From: Anaeramoeba flamelloides
Lineage: Eukaryota > Metamonada > Anaeramoebidae
Direction: 5' to 3'
Length of the DNA stretch: 64,000 nt
NCBI GenBank assembly: GCA_027625915.1
Contig: JANTQA010000023.1
Span: 13,392,001 to 13,456,000, forward strand
Part shown: positions 60,250 through 64,000 of the stretch, piece after piece
Numbering within the stretch: the stretch's first letter is position 1
Layout: every line of letters begins with the position of its first letter
The notes under the pieces: model-generated
Database searches by the model: none
Told to the model about the DNA's origin: nothing
The model's input: only the letters and a program-made list of their open reading frames with translations
Position numbers and translations under genes: made by a program

Positions 60250-60610
60250 TAATGAGTGTTTCAAAATAAAAAGCGTGTTTTTTTGTTATAGAAGACCAAT
60301 ACATTAACCAATCCAAGAAACCAATAATAAACCATAAAAAAATATGGTATTGGTTTCTTAAAGTTCTATTATTTAAAAAGAAATTCTAAAAATGAAGGAT
60401 CAAATTGCAAAATTTATCTCAAAAAATAGAGTAAATTTTTCAGAAAATTTTAATTATAAAAAAAACAAAAAATTCAGAAAAAATTTTAAATATGAGAAAA
60501 AATTTTCAACTATTTGCATGAATAATTTAAATTTTACAGAAAATAACCAGACCTTTACTTTCAAAATTGATTTGAACTTAAGTATACTATTTGTTAGAAG
60601 ATTGGGTGTT
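60250..60610 (+). repeat. Dispersed repeat R, copy C
   Basis: Longest R copy. Its left part matches copy B (41668-41830) and its right part matches copy A (28515-28760). The 78-codon open frame starting at the shared ATGAAGGATCAAATT (60392) is not kept in copies A or B, so it is not called a gene. Confidence 0.65.
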
Positions 60611-61889
60611 GCCTTGGTACAAGAATAAAAAAAAGCAAGGATAATATTTTTAAACACGGATTCTAGTCTTTGGGCACGCTTTATTTTGATCACTATACTT
60701 CAAAAATTTAATTTTAACAAAATTAACTGCTTATAAAAATCTATTTGACCCAGGTAAATCAAAAATTGAAAGCTAGTGTATAATAAAACACCTTGGTTAG
60801 GTTTGAATAGTATCATTTGTTTTTATTTAATTGTAAAAACCCCAAATCAAAAAAACAAAAAAAATTCTTTTTTTTTGTTGGTCAAAAATCATTTTTTTCT
60901 AAAATATTATAGTTCAATTATCTCTCTTGTAATTGAGCGTGGGTCCAAATGTGTTTTTTGTGTGTTCTTCCTAAACACCCAACTACATTGATGAAGGCCA
61001 TTTGAAAGGCATCTTTTGATGAAATGAAAAAAATGGAAATACTCACCTTGAGAGTTCATTTCCCAAGAATATCAGGTGGTTTTAATTTTGACGAATAGGA
61101 GGTAGTGTATAAATTCTTTTTCTGTAATTAAGGAAACAACAAAAAAAAAACAATGGAATTCTTTTACTCTTTGGTTTGAGATACTTTTTGATCAAATTGA
61201 ATTGGTAATGACTAAATATAATTTCTGAATAAAAAAATCTTTTTGTCATAACCCTTTTTTGATTGATAAAAAATTTTTCATTTTTTTCGATACAGAACAT
61301 CTTTTCAGAAAAAAAAAGGATTCAACACCCGTTTAAGAAAATTTCTGAATTTGATCCCTTTTTATTTTCTTATTTTCTTATTTTCTTTTTTAAATTTTTA
61401 CCCAAAAAAATCTTTGTTCATGTATTTTTTGATGTAATTTCTTTTCAAAATGTGCTTTATTTTCATTAAATCCAATATTTTTTTTAATTCCTTTTCATTC
61501 GATCAACATTTAAAACTAAAAATGTATACCTAATTATTTTTTAACAAAATAAGTTTTTGTTTTAAATCACTCGGGGCTTTAAACTTGAAAAACCAATTAT
61601 TTTGGATGTTAAAAAATTTTAATTAGTGTTTATTACAAAAATCAATAAAAAATAATCACTCTTTTTTCTTTTCTTTTTGAAAAAAATTTTTTTTTATTTA
61701 AATTTTTCTAATCAATAATACCCTTAACTGTAACAAAAAAACAGACTTTGAACGTTAAAACAAATATCGCTACCTCACAAAAAACACTTCCCACATCACG
61801 AACTTTGAATTTCTCTGACAACTGGAAAAACGAAAACAACAGAAGCAAAGCCAAACACAACCACAACAAGTAATCTTCTCGAAGACTAT
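60611..61889. other. Upstream spacer of the 546-aa protein gene
   Basis: AT-rich, with C/A-rich sequence in the last 150 bases before the start codon (for example AAGCCAAACACAACCACAAC), similar to the C/A-rich stretch before the bZIP frame. This may be a 5' leader signature in this genome. Confidence 0.4.
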
Positions 61890-63530
61890 ATGGATTTTCT
61901 AACAGAATACGATTTACAATTAGAAACAAGTATTGAAATGTTTAATCTAGAAGGTAATTTAATTGATCTTGGGATCCCTGAATCATCGTTAAGCGATTTG
62001 AAAGATTTCGAAGGTTCTTTACTTAGTGATCAAATTCTCGAATTACCAAATTTTGAGGAGAATCATGAAAATGTCTTGGGTTTTGAAAAAAAATGTTTTG
62101 AATTATTTCAAGAGTTTGAAAAATCAAAAATTCAACCAACTTCAAATTCGAAATCAGAAAAAGAATCAAAGACATTTACTAGCATTCGTATTAAAATCAA
62201 AAATGAGAAAAACAAAAGAACAGAAGAAGAAAAACCAATTCAAAATAAAGTAAAAGAAAAAGAAAAAGAAAAAGAAAAAGAAAAAGAAAAAGAAAAAGAA
62301 AAAGAAAAAGAAAAAGAAAAAGAAAAAGAAAAAGAAAAAGAAAAAGAAAAAGAAAAAGAAAAAGAAACAATTGATCAGACAAACCATATTAATCTCAATG
62401 TTGAACAAAAAATCCAAACAACAAACAACAAAATAAAAGTGCAAAAGAAAATTAAAAAGCTCACCAATCTACGCAAAAGAAGATACACACAACGAACACG
62501 AAATAAAAAAAATAACAAGAACAAAGACAACACCTATTTGATCGAATCCGGAAGAGAAATTTTCAAATTATTGACAGGGCAGTTGTGGGTAATTGCCGGG
62601 GGGGCACCACAAAAGGTCATCAAGCCATATTCTAAGAAATTTGCAGAAAAAATAGGTGAAATTTTCAATGCAAGCACAACCGAAATCGAAAAGTTCCAAG
62701 ATCAATTAAAATATTTATTATCAAATGCAAGAAGAACATTCACCGAATTCATTTTAGAGATCTTGGTTGGAGTATTGTCCTTGTCATATTTGCCAAACAC
62801 ACCAGAAATATCTGTAAAATTTAATTCAATCCTAAAACAATTGAATAAATCGAATTTTAAGAACGCAAACAATGACAATGAAAGTAATAATAGTAACAGT
62901 AAAAATAAGAATGACAGAAACAGCAGCAATAATAATAAACACAAAACCAAAGAACTTAAATTGGAATTAGAAAAGATTTATAGTCAAATTTTTTCATTTC
63001 AAACTTTAATGTATTGGTTTGACAAAAGATTCATTGATCGACTAACTTTCTTTTTTAATAAAGAGGATCAAGAGCAATTTTATAACAATCATTTGTTTTA
63101 TATTGGGAAATCCAAATTCGTTCTTTCCTGCTTATTATTAACAAAGTATTTAGTCAATCCAAATGGCCCCGTTAGCAAATACTCTGAATGTATCAATCTT
63201 GACTTTGATAACAACCCTTTAAATTTGTACTGTAACAAAAGAGGAAACAAATTCAAAATAATCAAAAAACTCATTTCAGATCATAATTTGAATTCTGGTA
63301 ACTATTGGAATGCAATCTCAAAAGATTATGTTTCCAAAATTAATTTTAATGGAAACAACATTTGTAAGCAGGCACCATTTAACAAAATATTACAAAACCC
63401 TGTACTTTCGAGTTGTTGTAAACCCAATTTATCATTAAATCCTAAAAAAAAAAGAACTCTCGCAAACAAAGAAAAAAATACTAAAATAGAGATCAATTTG
63501 GATTGGTTGTCAAAAAATAGTTTTTTTTAA
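61890..63530 (+). CDS. Unrecognised 546-aa protein with acidic N terminus and (KE)19 tract
   Basis: Starts at ATG 61890; the open frame has no intron. Residues 1-75 are acidic and Leu-rich (like an activation or docking region). Residues 80-120 are charged. Residues 122-159 are 19 Lys-Glu pairs encoded by a pure AAAGAA hexamer array (62253-62366), expected to form a long single helix. A strongly basic stretch follows (about 180-205, KLTNLRKRRYTQRTRNKK), which could be a nuclear localisation or nucleic-acid-binding segment. Residues 212-300 look folded and conserved in style (GREIFKLLTGQLWVIAGGA, then ARRTFTEFILEILVGVLSL). An Asn-rich insert at about 325-350 separates this from a second folded part (360-500). 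I do not recognise the family. A nuclear role is inferred only from composition. Confidence 0.75.
   Translation: MDFLTEYDLQLETSIEMFNLEGNLIDLGIPESSLSDLKDFEGSLLSDQILELPNFEENHENVLGFEKKCFELFQEFEKSKIQPTSNSKSEKESKTFTSIRIKIKNEKNKRTEEEKPIQNKVKEKEKEKEKEKEKEKEKEKEKEKEKEKEKEKEKEKEKETIDQTNHINLNVEQKIQTTNNKIKVQKKIKKLTNLRKRRYTQRTRNKKNNKNKDNTYLIESGREIFKLLTGQLWVIAGGAPQKVIKPYSKKFAEKIGEIFNASTTEIEKFQDQLKYLLSNARRTFTEFILEILVGVLSLSYLPNTPEISVKFNSILKQLNKSNFKNANNDNESNNSNSKNKNDRNSSNNNKHKTKELKLELEKIYSQIFSFQTLMYWFDKRFIDRLTFFFNKEDQEQFYNNHLFYIGKSKFVLSCLLLTKYLVNPNGPVSKYSECINLDFDNNPLNLYCNKRGNKFKIIKKLISDHNLNSGNYWNAISKDYVSKINFNGNNICKQAPFNKILQNPVLSSCCKPNLSLNPKKKRTLANKEKNTKIEINLDWLSKNSFF
62253..62366 (+). repeat. AAAGAA hexanucleotide microsatellite inside a CDS
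   Basis: 19 perfect tandem AAAGAA units. The absence of interruptions suggests recent expansion; unit changes preserve the reading frame, so length variation between strains would be tolerated. Confidence 0.95.
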
Positions 63531-64000
63531 AGATATACATATATTTCCCTTTTTTTTCGTTTTTTTTTTTTTTTTTGATATTTTTGCGCACACAGAGTGA
63601 TATACGGCTAGAGTTTGACTTGTTTTACTTTTTTTTTTTTTCTGGGTTAATAAAAAATAAATTGAGCTTTTATTAATCCTTGTATTTTATAAAAAAAAAA
63701 AAAAAAAAAATCAAATTAATCTAATGAAAAAAATTTCTTGTTTTACTTGTGGGTTTAATTTATTTTTTTTCTTTAAATCCCCAATTTTTGATCAATTTCT
63801 AAATATAATAATATTTTTCTTAGGAATTGGTTTTTTAGTTTTTTTTTTTTTTTTTTTCATATTTTTAAAATATGAATTATATTTTTTTAATCTTTATTAT
63901 TTTTATTATTATTATTATTATTTAGTTTTTCATCAGGATGTATCTTATCAATTATTATTATAATTTTTTTTTTTTTTTTGGTGCATCTTGAATGTTTAAA
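63531..64000. other. 3' flank, T-rich spacer to window end
   Basis: Long T runs and an ATT triplet repeat at about 63895-63922. The short Phe-rich open frame at 63724-63963 reflects T-richness and is not called as a gene. Confidence 0.5.

Noticed and set aside
62166-62444. Minus-strand Phe/Leu frames opposite the KE tract
   Set aside because: Pure shadows of the AAAGAA repeat on the opposite strand.
1-64000. Virus-like or LTR elements
   Set aside because: No reverse transcriptase, integrase, capsid or long terminal direct repeats of the LTR kind were recognised; the D repeat pair is 50 kb apart and encloses host genes.

Overview
This is nuclear DNA from a very AT-rich protist. Spliceosomal-type introns are visible (GT...AG), proteins carry long Asn, Gln, Lys and Lys-Glu runs, the standard stop codons are used, and small gene islands sit in long AT-rich spacers. 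An amoeboid protist fits best. The protein style (Asn runs, KE repeats, large AT-rich spacers) resembles Anaeramoeba or dictyostelids, but I cannot fix the lineage from this window alone.

Nine protein genes are well supported. Minus strand: a perforin-2/MPEG1-like MACPF membrane protein (1876-3903), ribosomal protein uL5/RPL11 in two exons (25807-26653), a PIAS/Siz-type SUMO E3 ligase with PINIT and SP-RING domains (33689-36028), and a TMEM62-like metallophosphoesterase (39080-41371). Plus strand: an ATR/Mec1 checkpoint kinase in two exons with a 2.86 kb intron (9054-21522), an S28 serine carboxypeptidase in two exons (29079-30559), a bZIP protein (about 48554-49885, 5' end unresolved), a small single-pass membrane protein (55823-56068), and an unrecognised 546-aa protein with a (KE)19 tract (61890-63530). 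They do not form an operon or one pathway. ATR and the SUMO ligase both belong to nuclear DNA-damage and signalling biology. The MACPF protein and the S28 peptidase look like secretory/endolysosomal proteins.

The spacers and the ATR intron are full of interspersed repeats that can be recognised by comparing parts of the window with each other. They include: (i) three ~690 bp TTAA-bounded elements with terminal repeats starting TTAAGGGT (T1-T3); (ii) a related TTAAGGGA-starting family (V1-V5), into one member of which T1 has inserted; (iii) TA-flanked foldback elements ending CAGC..GCTG (M1-M3) and another in a (TA)n tract (M4); (iv) an intact-looking 375 bp tRNA-derived SINE with a poly(A) tail and a perfect 16-bp target duplication (37100-37506); (v) arrays of ~79 bp hairpin units joined by TAACGGC (P1 in the ATR intron, P2 at 58.4 kb); (vi) several paired dispersed repeats (D, Q, R families and an inverted pair at 6.6/8.4 kb). 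Two short coding-looking remnants (23.8 and 25.2 kb) flank a foldback element.

No rRNA, complete tRNA gene, CRISPR array or recognisable virus-like element was seen. I see no clear evidence of a wholly new gene system. The most novel material is the compact set of non-autonomous mobile elements and the hairpin array, plus a bZIP protein whose invariant basic-region Asn is replaced by Asp.
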